A DNA stretch of 64,000 nt from Cryptomeria japonica (Eukaryota > Streptophyta > Pinopsida > Cupressales > Cupressaceae). Position 1 is the stretch's first letter. Each line of letters opens with the position of its first letter. The translations under genes and the position numbers were made by a program. This document shows, piece after piece, positions 1 through 11,604 of the stretch. A model generated the notes under the pieces. That model made no database searches, had not been told where the DNA came from, and saw nothing but the letters and a program-made list of their open reading frames with translations. Location: NCBI RefSeq assembly GCF_030272615.1, contig NC_081412.1, positions 25,133,501 through 25,197,500 of the forward strand. Reading direction: 5' to 3'.

Positions 1-472
1 GTCGTTTCTAAAATCCTAAACTATACCAAAGAGTATCACCTAGACTCTCATGCATGTGGAAGAAGTCACACCCAAAATTCACTCTCCAATTCACATGTGT
101 AGTCGTCACCTAATAGTCGTGTCCCTTTAGCATGATTAGTCATGTCTTGATATGTCAAGACACATGTTTATCTCTCAATCACACCATGATTCACCACTTA
201 TGCTATTGTAATTGCCTTTGAAACTCAATCACCCATGCACTTATCACTATCACTCCAATTCTCCCTTTGTTGGGGGTTCAGATCATCTTGAGAACCATTT
301 TTCTCCCCTGACGATTTTTAATGCTTATGAGGGAACATGAAATGTACCCTTTTAGGGATTTGGGCTTCCTTAGGAACCCAAGCACTCTTCTCCTTAGTTT
401 CTTGAGGTTAAGATCTTGGCCAAGACCTTGTCATTAGCTTTCCTTCAAATTGAGTTTTGAAGGTCTCAAAGA
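1..472. other. Intergenic DNA, no gene seen
   Basis: AT-rich sequence upstream of the first LTR element. No open frame with a recognisable domain, no splice-supported exon and no clear repeat boundary is visible. Confidence 0.5.
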
Positions 473-840
473 TGTTGGACTAATTAGGACACTTATCTAA
501 TTATTTATTAATTAGGTCCTTTAATTACTTTTTCACTTAAGCTAAACTTAGTTTTTTTCATCTAGAGTTTCCATTTTTGTTTTTCTAGCATGTAGTTGAG
601 ATTAATTTAGCTCCTACTTTGCACTTCTTTAGTTGTCCTAATTTTAGCATTAGGGTTTCATTCATCCTTTATAAGGTTTTATTCATTTATTGTAATTGCA
701 TCTCCAATCATTCTTTGTTTAATAATACATGATTCTCTAGTTGTTATAGAGAATACAATCTTTGTTTGATCTCTTTTATGTGATAGGTATTTTGATTGTA
801 GATGAATCTTGGCTCTTGTGGTTGATCATCAACTTCTACA
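473..840 (+). repeat. 5' LTR of the short element
   Basis: Starts TGTTGGACTAATTAGG and ends CTTCTACA. It matches 2480-2855 along nearly its whole length, with scattered substitutions and small indels. Confidence 0.8.
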
Positions 841-852
841 TGGTATCAAATC
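841..852 (+). other. Primer-binding site (tRNA-iMet type)
   Basis: TGGTATCAAATC follows the LTR without a gap and matches the common plant site TGGTATCAGAGC at 10 of 12 positions. Confidence 0.65.
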
Positions 853-2183
853 TTTTTTGTCAAGTTTTTATCTACATGCTTGAGGGGTCCAACCTGGGTT
901 AAATTTTATGTGCAGTTTCGGTTGACACAGAGGTTTCCATTGCATCCGCAATGTTGGAAAACCATAAGATCTTCATTTCATTAGAATATGAGTAGTTGAA
1001 AATTTCGGTCAAATTGGTTGAGGGCATGAAAATCGAGGCAATATATAGGGTAGCTAAAAAATCAAGGCACTTTGGTGCAAAATGGACGTCGCTACCATGT
1101 TCAAAAGGCCCAACAATCCCAAAAATGCCTATCAAATTGTCAAAATTTTACACTAGGCAAAAATTGAGAATTTTTTAAAAGGTTGTTGCCTGTTGTATGA
1201 AAATTAGTATAACTATATGGATCTATATGACCTATGGTTGCAAGATTTGTAAAAAATCCCAATCGCTGATAAAATTTTCAACAATGTGTTAAATTTTGCA
1301 AAAAAAATAAAATAAAAATTGTTCACCCTTATGGAATAAAGGGGCAGTCAAATTTGTTTCAAAGAAAAGCTTTTTAATAATGAAGGCAAAAGGTATGTAC
1401 CTGTTGCATGTGCATGCCTATACAATGCTGACATCATCCTCTTTTGGTGGACCTACCAAAAAAATGCCTGGGTAAAAATAGCAAGCACCTCTAAGTTTAG
1501 TGAACATCCTCTATTTGAGACATCGTTGAAAAGCTCTTGGAGTCCCCTATTTAGATCTCAGGTCTTTTTTTTGCAAAATTTTCATCAGATACTCAAAGAT
1601 CTCAATCTTGTCCTTTTTGGGCTACATGCAAATTGAGTCTCTATTTATATTGAGGGTTTTTGTTTTTGTATATTTTTTGGAGATTATTTTGAGCAGTAAT
1701 CATGTATAAGGGTTGTAGGTGTAAACATTATTAGGATTCCTATTTGATAGACATTGCTTCATTATTTGCGGAGTCTCACATTTCAGATTTAGGAGACACA
1801 TTTAAGGGTTTAACTCTCCTAGTTGATGACAGTCATAGCACAACTGTTGTCACATCATGTTTGTCTTTGGAGCTTGTTCAAAATCAATTTCCATTCCAGT
1901 TCCTTGTTTGTCACCTTCTATTGCGATTGTGCATGTACTTGATTATTTTGCAACATCTTCATCATCTAAGGACTTGCCAACACATGAGCAATTTTTAGAG
2001 ACATTATTATATATTTGGATTTGGATTCCTACATCTTCCAATTTATGGGAGTGGCTTCTAAGATAACCAGTGGATTTATTTATGTTGAAGGGGAGAAATG
2101 TTGTTTGCAAGTAGTGAATCATGTTCTGTCTTCATCATTCATCATTGGCACGGGAGCTACTTCTCCATTTGGAGGATTCTTAT

Positions 2184-2202
2184 CCTCTCTCTCTCTCTCT
2201 CA
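2184..2202. repeat. (CT)n microsatellite
   Basis: About nine uninterrupted CT units, followed by CACTCACTCG, inside the short LTR element. Confidence 0.85.
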
Positions 2203-2466
2203 CTCACTCGTAGAGGGACATTCATTGTACTATTGTGATATAAGTAGTCCTTAGCGGGTCACATTAAGTCCTTTTTTTCTTTCTCTAGCACCGTTACTGT
2301 ATTTTCTCTCTTTTCTAGAAGAGTTTTCTCTCGCCAAGCTTTTCTCCTTTTCTTCAGTAGTGAGAGTTGCATCGCTTTCCATTGGTTTGTACATGAGTAT
2401 CTAATCAAGCATAGTTTTCAAGACTCATTCATCTTTATCTCTTTAGCTTATCCCTAAGTTAATCTT

Positions 2467-2479
2467 AAGGTGGGGGGGG
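2467..2479 (+). other. Polypurine tract of the short element
   Basis: AAGGTGGGGGGGG runs directly up to the TG that opens the right LTR. This is where plus-strand DNA synthesis is primed in LTR retroelements. Confidence 0.6.
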
Positions 2480-2855
2480 TGTTGAAGTAATTAGGACAAT
2501 TATCTAATTATTTATTAATTAGGTCTTTTAATTACTTTTTCACTTAAGCTAAACTTAGGTGTTTTCATCTAGAGTTTTTTTTTCTTTTTTTCTTTTTTAG
2601 CATTAGTTATAGCACATAGCTGAGCTAAATTTAGCCCCTACTTTGTATTTCTTTAGTTCTCCTAATTTTAGAATTAGGGTTTTGCACCTAGGATTTCATT
2701 CATTGTAGTTGTATCTCCAATCATATTCTTTGTGCAATAATACATAATTCTCTAGTTGTTATAGAGCATGCAATATTTTCTTGATCTTTTTTGTGTGATA
2801 GGTATTTTGGTTGTAGATGAATCTTGGCTCCTACGGTTGATTATCAACTTCTACA
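2480..2855 (+). repeat. 3' LTR of the short element
   Basis: Starts TGTTGAAGTAATTAGG and ends CTTCTACA, the partner of 473-840. A T-rich tract within it (about 2576-2600) is longer than in the left copy. Confidence 0.8.
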
Positions 2856-3048
2856 ATCTTGGGTCCTTTTTTCTTTCATGGAATTGAGTTTGAGTCTTCA
2901 TTGAAACCCAATGATCACCACACCTATTGAGGTGTTGAGGTTCTTTATAAACCCTTGCCTCTTTCTTTTCTCTATGCTTGTCGAGACTTGGGATAGGAAT
3001 ATGAACGCATTGAAGGTTTCAAGAACATGCCCTTTGACCAGCCCTTTC

Positions 3049-4410
3049 TGTTGGATATTGCTGAGAAGTTTGTTGGAATGGTGTGTTGTCGTTGATGTCA
3101 ACATATTCTTCTGTGCATTCCAATGTCAACATATTCTTCTGTGTATTGCAGTGTTGCAGTTAGATTAAATGAGTTGGTTCGGTCAATGTGTTGCAGATGA
3201 GTTGTTGTGATTTAATGGGTTTTAAGATAAGTATCTCTAGTTGATTCAGCTAAAGTTTCAATGGTCTGCATGATGATTTGATTGAGTTATGAGGTCCGGT
3301 ATTGAAGTTGGTTGTTCAGCTATTTATGGTGTTTAATTTCGTGGATTTTTCTCTGCATTGCTCTAGAATTGAAATATCTTATTTTGCGGATTTGGCAAAG
3401 TGTTTAGGACGTTCATATGTGTCCTCAATTTAGATGGTTTGCGATTTGGAGATCCGCAAGTGAATCTTTCAGTTTGTCAGTCAGTTCAGTTGGTTCTCTT
3501 AACGTTTGGTATAATGATGATGAAGATTCTAGTAAGTGGTGATGTTTTGGTGATTTACATACCTTGTAGATGTTTTTAGATTGTGTTCTATCTATGTTGA
3601 TGGTCTGCATTGATCAATGTGCATGTCATTGATCATTTTCTTGATCTGGTGGTGTTATTCGTGTTATGCGACATTCATGTTGATTGTAGCATGTTGTGGA
3701 TGTTTGAGGCATAATTCTTGGAGGTTTTTCTTGCGTGCGGTGTTGGTTTAAATCCAGACTATGTCTTAGCCGATATTGTTTTGGTCCGCATGTATTGATG
3801 TAGCATATATGGATATTATTTTGTAATTTGTATTGAGGGTTGAGCTGACCTTAAAATATAGATTGATGATTTGTATAAATATATGTAATAGTCATGTGAG
3901 AGATGTGTGTGCATGTATGAACAATGAATTGATCCTTCAGTAGCAGAGGAGAAGTGCGAAGAAGTGTGAAGAAGTGTGAAAGAGAAAAGTTTGTGTTATG
4001 TGCTTAACTGGAATTGTAACCAGGCATGAGTAGGTGCTATTTTATCAGTTCATAATCCTCTGAATGTAATCCGAATGTTTTTGTAAGACATCAAGTCTTC
4101 CTTAGGGTTGTAGCCCTTCTTGTTTTGTGATTTGAGTAGTGAGCTCTAGGCAGTGTTGTGCATTCCCATTGTAATATTACATTTACTCCTAACATTGTAT
4201 TATCTCATTGTGGGTATGTTCCCACCGTGGTTTTTTCCTTAACCGGGTTTTCCATGATAAAAATATTTGTGTTATGTGTGTTGTTGATGTGGTGTTGATT
4301 TGTGCTTTAATTATCAATTATCATATCTAAATTTAAGTTTGAGTTGTGTAGAGTTTGTGAGCAAACTCATTCACCCCCCGCCCTCTCAGTTTGTTGCCAT
4401 GTTGCCAACA
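3049..4410 (+). repeat. 5' LTR of old copia
   Basis: Starts TGTTGGATATTG and ends GTTGCCAACA, with short inverted ends (TGTTGG/CCAACA). It aligns throughout with 8819-10149. Confidence 0.9.
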
Positions 4411-4466
4411 ATTGGTATGAAAGATAGATCCTCCAGAAGAATCTTGACCGATTGAGGTGATCTAGG

Positions 4467-5298
4467 ATGGAAACCTTTTCTTTTAAGAAGGATAGTCCGA
4501 GATTTGATGGAATGAATCTCTCTTTGGAAGAACCGGATGGAATGTCATCTGAGATGCATCAGTGAAGACTATTGGAAGATTACTAAGAATGTGTATAATT
4601 CTCTTCAGAATGGTCCTACCACTCCGGATGAGATAAAGGAGTTTGAATTCAATATTAGAGCTAAGGAAGTGTTGTTGAGTGTCTTACCTGATTCTGAGAT
4701 GACTAATGTGATGGATTTGCAGATTGCTCATGAGATCTGGAAGAAGCTAGAGGCTTTGTATAGAGGTTATAACCATGTGAAAGTTGCTAAGTTGCAGAGC
4801 TTGAAGGGAAAGTCTGAGATGCTAAAGATGGGTGAAGATGAGAACATTACCTCCTTTATGCAGAAGTGAATGAGTTGGTGTTGAAAATCATATGTGTAGG
4901 TGGAGTGTTGGAAGAATCTGAGATTGTGGCTAAAGTGTTGAGATCCTTGCCTCCTACTTACAAGCACAAGGCTACTACTATTGAGGAGATCTGGACTATG
5001 ACAAATTTGACTAGAGACATGTTGATTGGAAAGCTTAATGCTTTTGAGCTGAGCAAGTTTGGTGAATCTCTTCCTAAATCTGAATTTGCATTCAAAGCTA
5101 CTATTTCCGAGAGAAAGTTATACAAGGGTGTCCAGATATGAGAAGGATATGGGAGAACTTGAAGAAGAATAGAGAGAGCTTGAAGAGATTGAAGCCCTAA
5201 TTGCCAGAAGATTGCCTAAAGTTGGCAGTAAGTATGAAGGAAAGTTGTCTTTTAAATGTTTTTCATGTAACAAGATAGGACATTTTGCCTTAAGATGT
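4467..5298 (+). pseudogene. copia gag, frameshifted
   Basis: The likely gag start is the ATG at 4467. Its frame runs into a frame change near 4525. The next stretch (4537-4869) carries a copia gag (UBN2-type) core with residues such as MECHLRCISEDYWK. A second frame change at about 4868 moves the reading to 4866-5141, and a third brings it to the frame of 5212. The zinc knuckle CX2CX4HX4C (CFSCNKIGHFALRC) is intact at 5257-5298. Gag would form the retrotransposon particle and bind its RNA. At least three frame changes mean no product. Confidence 0.85.
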
Positions 5299-6753
5299 CT
5301 GGAAAGAGTTTCTAAGAAGCCATTGAAGCCATATAAGCCTAAATATAAAAAGAGGTGTTATTTTGTTGTTGATGGTGTGACAGATGATGAATATGAGAAG
5401 GGAAATTCAGAAGATGAGTGGGTGTTCATTGCTATCAAGGAAGAAGATTCGATGACTGTTGATTCTACTAGTTGCATTATTGAAGAGAAAGCTTTGGTTG
5501 TTAAAGTTGAAGAGAAAGATGAACGGTTTATTGACAGTGATTGCTCTCATCACATGATGGGTGATAAGAGTAAGTTTGTGAGTATGGAAAAGTATGATGA
5601 TGGTGTAGTAAGATTTGGTGATGACAAAGCTCTAGTATATTCCATGGTAGAGGTTCTATTTCTCTTGATGGTAAGCATAACACTGATGATGTCTTGTATG
5701 TTGAAGGTCTAAAGTATAACCTTTTGAGTGTTGGATAGATGGTTGATAAGGGGTATGATTTGTAATTCAAGAATGACAATTGTAAGATCTTGAGTAACTC
5801 CGAAATTGAGATTGCATCAGGTAGAAAGACCAAAGGTAATATCTTTCACTTGAATGTTGGTAATAAAAGTTGTTTGATTGCTCAGATTGATGAAAGTTGG
5901 TTGTGGCATAGAAGGATGTGTCATGTAAATTTTGATTGCATGGTTAAGATAATTTCTACTCAAGAAGTGAGAGATCTGCCTAAGTTGATAAAGCCTTCTA
6001 ATCCAATATGTAAGGAATGTCAATTAGGGAAGCAGGAAAGAGTTTCTTTTAAAGGAAAACAATATACATCTAATGGAATATTGGATCTTATGCATATTTA
6101 TCTATTTAAGGGAGAAGTTTGAAGCATTGGAGAAAGTCAATATTTTTAAAGCTATGGTTGAGATTGAGACTAGAGTGAAGTTGAAGTGTCTGAGATTTGA
6201 CAGAGGTGGTGAATTTACTTCTAGTGAATTCTATTCTTTTTGTGAAGAGCATGGGGTGAAGAGATAGTTATTTGCTCTGTGGACCCCTCAACATAATGGT
6301 GTTATGGAAGTGAATAACATGACAATTCAGGAAGCTGCTAGAACAATGATGATTGAAGGAAATGTTTCACATATCTATTGGAGAGAAGTTGTGAGTAATG
6401 TTGTATACACTTTTTATCGGGTGCATATCAAGGGTGATACCAATAAGCCTCCTTATGAATTATGGTTTGGTCATGTTCCTATAGTTAGATATTTTAGAAC
6501 TTTTGGAAGTAAATGCTATATCAGAAGAGATGAAGATCTAGAGAAGTTTGATGCTAGATATGATGAAGGAATCTTTCTTGGTTATTCTACTAAGAGAAAG
6601 GCCTACCGGCGTTATAATAAGAGATTGAGAAAGATAGTTGATAGTGCTAATGTGAAAGTGGATGAAGGAAATGAGTATCAACCCAGATGCTTCAGATATG
6701 ATTTAGACGATCAAGATTTCAGTGCAGATAAAAGAAAGCAAGTGCAGACCTAG
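5299..6753 (+). pseudogene. copia protease and integrase remnant
   Basis: The protease site normally reads D-S-G but here is D-S-D (codons 5533-5541), followed by CSHHM, so the catalytic signature is altered. The GAG-pre-integrase zinc region is readable at 5790-6060 (LWHRRMCH ... ICKECQLGKQ). The integrase core then jumps near 6100 from the LDLMH segment to the LREKFEALEK segment, which corresponds to a deletion of roughly 30 codons where the first catalytic Asp would lie. The second block (RFDRGGEFTSSEF) and the region TPQHNGVMEVNN remain. There is an in-frame TAG at 6265-6267 and another at 6751-6753. The enzyme would have integrated element cDNA and cannot be functional. Confidence 0.85.
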
Positions 6754-8493
6754 AGTCAAACTCAAAGTAAACTGGAAAAGACTGAGAATGAAGGAGAAGG
6801 TGCAAGAGCTAGTGCTCAAGAGTTTGGAAATCATGAAAATCCTAAGATTCCCAGGTATGTAAGGTTAAATCATTTAGAAACTCAGGTCATAGAAGATAAG
6901 AATAGAGGTGTGATGACTATGAGAAGAATTGTTGAAGAGTATTGCTTCATCTCCAAGATTAAACCTAAGGATGTTGATGAAGCATGTAAAGATGAAAATT
7001 GGGTTAAAGCAATGGAAGAAGAATAGAATCATATTGAAAAGAATAATACATGGATTCTAGTTCCTAGACCTAAGGATAATAATGTGATTGGAACTAAATG
7101 GGTGTTTCAGAATAAATTGATGAACAAGGTGAAGTTGTTAGGAATAAAGATAGACTGATTTGTAAGGGTTATTCTTAGATGGAAGGAATTGATTTTGAAG
7201 AGACTTTTGCTCCAATAGCTAGAATTAAAGATGTTAGATTATTTCTTGCTTATGTTGCTTACAAATATTTAAAAGTGTACCAAATGGATGTCAAGTCAGC
7301 CTTTCTTAATGGCGAGTTGGAAGAAGATGTCTATATTGAGCAACCAGATGGTTTTCAGTTGACGAATCAGAAGGATATGGTTTGCAAATTGAAGAAAGCA
7401 TTGTATGGATTGAAGCAAGCCCTAAGAGCTTGGTACGCCAAATTGGATAAGTATTTGATGAAGCTTGAATTCAATAAAGGTATTGCTGAGAGTAATTTGT
7501 ACTTCAAGATTGATAATGTAACATCTTAATTGTTGAAGTTTTTGTTGATGATATTATTTTTGGTGGAAATGATGGTTTGTGCAAGAAGTTTGCTGATGAT
7601 ATGTAGAATGAGTTTGAGATGTCCATGATTGGTGAGATGAAATTATTTTTGGGATTAAAAATTAATTAGTTGGATAAAGGTATTTTTATACATCAATCTA
7701 AGCATGTGAAGAAATTTTTGAACAAGTTTGGTTTAGATGATCAAAAACCTGTTGGTACCCCTATGATAATCGAATGTAAGCTGACAAAGGATGATGATTC
7801 TCTGAAAATAAATCAGACTAGATACAAATCTATGATTGGTGGATTCTTGTATTTGACTTAGACCAGAATAGATATTATGAATATTGTATGTCTTGTTGCT
7901 AGATTTCAAGTTGATCCTAAGGAATCTCATGTTGTTGTTGTTAAGAGAATTTTTCAGATTTTGAAAGGGACAGTTGATTTTCATTTGTGGTATCCTAGAG
8001 ATGATGACTTTACTTTGAGTGCTTTTACATATGCTAATTGAGCTCGTGATGTGGATGACAGAAAGAGTACTAGTGGCAATGCATTTTTATTGGTAAATAA
8101 GTTGATTTCATGGATGAGTAAGAAGCAGAATGCTATCTCTTTATCTACTGCAAAAGTCGAATACATTGTTGCTGCTAGAAATTGTACTCAAGTGATGTGG
8201 ATGAAGCAGATGTTGAAGGATATCATAGTTGTTTTTGATGAGCCTACTGCTATATACTTGTGATAATTCAAGTGCTATCAACATTTTTAAGAATCTGATG
8301 TTGCATTCTAAGACCAAGCATATATCAATCAAGTTTCATTTTTTGAGAGAGAAGGTGAATGATAAGGAAGTCAGATTAGAGTATGTGTACAAAGGAATGG
8401 ATTACGGACATCTTCACGGAGCCTTTGCCTAAAGATACTTTTGAGTATGTAAAAAAGAAGCTAGGGGTAATTGCCCCTCCTGATGAGAACTAA
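6754..8493 (+). pseudogene. copia reverse transcriptase and RNase H remnant
   Basis: Continues from the integrase remnant across several in-frame stops (for example near 7024, 7158, 7609 and 7666) and frame changes. Recognisable blocks are the RT start (NNTWILVPRPKDNNVIGTKW), [20 protein letters not shown] at about 7280-7340, [12 protein letters not shown], and the catalytic segment FVDD at 7541-7552 where YVDD is usual. The RNase H and tail blocks include DRKSTSGNAF near 8060 and SKTKHISIKFHFLRE near 8310. The reading frame ends at the TAA at 8491-8493, after an EPLPKDTF block typical of copia C-termini. Confidence 0.88.
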
Positions 8494-8818
8494 GATGCAT
8501 AGAGTTGCATCAGTCCGATAGACTTCACAGAGATATCTTATGATCTAGATTGATAAGTGGTGGTTTCTACTCAGGGGGAGTAGTCAGTGTTGTGGTTCAG
8601 ATGTTCAATTTTGTTTTGGGGGAGATAGTGTTTGGCTAAGGGAGAGAGATTTGTGTTGTATGTTCATTTTTCATTGATGTCAAAGGGGGAGAAGAGCATG
8701 TGAAAAACTGATATATCTTGTGCATGATCTTAGGGGGAGATTGTTGGTTGTTGATTTCTTTCTTTGCATTGATTGTTTTTTACATTCATATGTTGTCATC
8801 AATGCCAAAGGGGAAGAT
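8494..8818 (+). other. copia 3' untranslated region with repeated purine tracts
   Basis: Between the end of pol and the right LTR there are at least four GGGGGAG-type tracts (around 8573, 8619, 8685 and 8731). A fifth, AAAGGGGAAGAT, touches the LTR and is the likely polypurine tract (about 8806-8818). Confidence 0.7.
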
Positions 8819-10149
8819 TGTTGGATATTGTTGATAAGTTTGTTGGAATGGTGTGTTGTCATTGATGTCAACATATTCTTCTGTGTATTCCAATATCAAC
8901 ATATTCTTATGTGTATTCCAATGTTGTAGTCAAATTAAATGAGTTGGTTTGGTCAATGTGTTGCAGATGAGTTGTTGCAGTTTAATGGATTTTGAGATAA
9001 ATATGTCTAGTTGATTCAGCTAAAGTTTCAGTGGTCTGCATGATGATTTTATCAAGTTATGAGGTTCGGTATTGAGGTTGGTTGTTCAACTGTTTGTGGT
9101 ATTCAGTGTCATAGATTTTGCTCTGCATTGCTCTAGAATTGAAATATCTTGTTTTGCAGATTTGGCAAAGTGTATGGGGCGTTCATATGTGTCCTCAATT
9201 CAAATGGTTTGTGATTTAGAGGTCCGCAAGTGAATCTTTCAGTTCGTCAATCAGTTCAGTTGGTGCTCTTGAGGTTTAGTATAATGATAATGAAGATTCT
9301 AAGTGGTGATGTTGTGGTTGTTGTTGTGGTGATTCACGTAGCTTGTGGATGTTTTTAGATTGTTTTTTATCCATGTTGATGGTTCGCATTGATCGTTGTG
9401 CACATCATTGATCATTTTCTTGATCTGGTGGTATTCTTCATGTTATGCGACATTCATGATGATTGTAGCGTGTTGTACATGCTTGAGGCGTAATTCTTGG
9501 AGGTGTTTCTTACGTGCGATGTTGGTTTAGGTCCAGACTATGTCTTAGCCGACATTGTTTTGGTTTGCATGTATGGATATTATTTTATACTTTGTGTTGA
9601 GGGTTGAGCCAACCTTGAAATATAGGTTGATGATTTGTATAAATATATGTAATAGTCATGTGAGAGATGTATCTGTGTGTGCGAACAATGAATTGATCCT
9701 TTAGCGGCAAAGGAGAAGTGCGAAGAAGTGTGAAAGAGAAAAGTTTGTGTTATGTTCTTAATAGTAACTATAACCAGGCATAAGTAAGTGCTATTTTATC
9801 AGTTCATAATCCTCTAGATGTAATCTGAATGTTTTTGTAAGACAGTGAGTCTTCCTCAAGGTTGTAGCCCTTCTTGTTTGAGCAGTGAGCTCTAGGCAAT
9901 GTGCCTGAATACATGTGCATTCCCCATTGTAATATTACATTTACTCCTAGCAGGGTATTATCTCATTGTGGGTAGGTTTCCACCGTAGTTTTTCCCTTAA
10001 CCGAGTTTTCCACGTCAAAAAATCTTGGTGTTATGTGTGTTGTTGATGTGGTGTTGATTTGTGCTTTAACTGTTAATTATCAAATCTGGATTTAAATTTC
10101 CCCCCCCCCACCCCACCCCCACTCTCAGTTTGTTGCCTTGTTGCCAACA
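8819..10149 (+). repeat. 3' LTR of old copia
   Basis: Starts TGTTGGATATTG and ends TTGCCAACA. Compared with the left copy it has many substitutions, lacks several short blocks, and has an expanded C-rich tract at about 10100-10122. Confidence 0.9.
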
Positions 10150-11604
10150 CTTCCTAGCCTTGTTGGGGCATTTTGAACCACTAGGAACTCCACAATATTT
10201 AAAATCTTCAAAGTCATCATTGATAGTTGAGGGTTGCAAGGGAACTCAAAACTTTGTGGGGGATTTTGGGTGTTCCCAAAATCTCTTTCCTCTAATTCTT
10301 CATAACTTTGATCAAACTTAGCCAATTTTACTTAAGACTTGAAAATAGAACCTTTTGGCTTCTCTTCATTATGGAATATTCAATTTGCTAGTAGACCAAG
10401 GAATAAGCCTGTCGACGAAATTCAACAGGAATTGGAACTCGTTGGTGGTTGTAAGGGTTCTTGGAACCAATTGAAGACTTGTTCCCAACGTAGGCTAAAC
10501 CTCTGATTTGACATAACTTGACCAAATCGATTATATTTTTTGCTAAATTCACACTATATTAACCCATTATGCTCCCCTACAAGATGATGCTCTCAGATAG
10601 TCAAAATTTCATCTTAAAAAATCTTCTTGAGCAAACTCAAAAACCAATAGGAATAGAGCAAAAACTAAACTGGAAAACCTGATATGCTTTTGTTGATGTT
10701 GGATCGCCTATGAGCTTGGATGCTCCTACATCAAAATGGTAACTAAAACAACCTTGATTATAATAAAATACTAGTATTAGATGAGCTGTCAAAAAAACTC
10801 CAATGGTTCACCTCATTAACATCATAAGCACCCAATTAAATCTAAACAATGATGACAAAATAAATAGATTTAACAAATACCTTCTTAAATAAGATTAAAT
10901 ATTATTGTCATAGAATTTTAAATAAATATTACTTTGAAAAATTATATATATATATGCTAGTTCACTGGAACTTGTGCGGTCAGCATGCATTTTGTCATTA
11001 ATAAAAGATAAATAGTTGGTTGTTTAATGGAGCCAAAAACGGCCCATACAATGCCTGCGGCGTGAAGACAAGTTTAGAGGAATCGTGCCCTAAAAACAAA
11101 TCTACTAGTAAACGTCCTTCTTAAGCAAGGGATAATAGCTAGCTAGCCAGTTCCAATAAGGATAACTTTCACACGTATGCACACTGAAAACAAGAATATC
11201 AGATTCACGTATGCACACTGACACAATGCATTGTTTTATTTTTCCATAGTCAAATTCCGATACCAATTAGGAATTTATTACCCATAGTGTAGTAAGATTC
11301 AGATCCCAATTAGGAATTAGTGTATCCCTAGGATCCATTATCAACCAGGATAAGAAGCAATGAATAAAAAGATTCCAATAAAAGCCTGTTACTGGGTCCC
11401 ATCAACAGCTTTAACCAACTACTTTACTGAATAAAATCCCTAAGTTGCTTGTGTAATTGGCTTATCTCAGACCTTTTGGTCCAACTTAAAACTGGCAGGT
11501 GTGACCTTGACCTGCCATTCTTACAAGCATATGTTCTGTTCAAGTATTTTGGCGATAGGAGTGCAAAAATAATTTCAGGAAAGGAAAAAAGACTTGTTTG
11601 ATCA
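10150..11604 (+). promoter_or_regulatory. Upstream region of NPF gene 1 with short repeats
   Basis: No coding sequence is seen. The proximal 450 bp hold two short duplicated motifs. CACGTATGCACACTGA-like copies lie at about 11172-11187 and 11206-11221. CCAATTAGGAATT copies lie at about 11263 and 11303. A TA-repeat tract lies at about 10942-10955. I could not identify a convincing TATA box or transcription start, so the 5' untranslated region is undefined. CACGTA resembles an ABRE/E-box half, but that is only suggestive. Confidence 0.4.

Larger units (their letters stand above)
473..2855 (+). mobile_element. Short non-autonomous LTR retrotransposon
   Basis: Two direct repeats of about 370 bp (473-840 and 2480-2855) both start TGTTG and end CTACA. 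A primer-binding site resembling the tRNA-iMet type lies directly after the left copy and a purine tract directly before the right copy, so this is an LTR retrotransposon read on the plus strand. The interior is only about 1.6 kb and shows no gag, protease, integrase or reverse transcriptase motif in any frame, so it depended on another element. The 5-bp flanks do not match as a target duplication. Its LTRs share the motif CACTTAAGCTAA with the LTRs of the minus-strand copia at 25-31 kb, which suggests but does not prove that the two are related. Confidence 0.8.
3049..10149 (+). mobile_element. Old, decayed Ty1/copia retrotransposon
   Basis: A complete but dead element of about 7.1 kb. Two LTRs of about 1.35 kb (3049-4410 and 8819-10149) both start TGTTGGATATTG and end TTGCCAACA. 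The flanking 5-mers CTTTC (3044-3048) and CTTCC (10150-10154) look like a target duplication with one change. A weak tRNA-iMet site lies at 4413-4424 (9 of 12). The inside follows the copia order gag, protease, integrase, reverse transcriptase, RNase H. The coding region is broken by frameshifts, in-frame stops and an integrase deletion. The first 260 bp of the two LTRs differ at about 25 positions by eye, close to 10%, making this the oldest full-length element in the window. Confidence 0.93.

Noticed and set aside
145-162. Near-palindrome GTCTTGATATGTCAAGAC
   Set aside because: Short, with a mismatched centre and nothing nearby to give it meaning. Such words are common by chance.
1744-2254. 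Short plus-strand open frames inside the small LTR element
   Set aside because: No gag, protease, integrase or RT motif in any of them. They overlap in different frames in a T-rich region.
10693-10735. End of another LTR suggested by GCTCCTACATCA
   Set aside because: It resembles the end of the solo LTR, but no beginning, partner or target duplication could be found.
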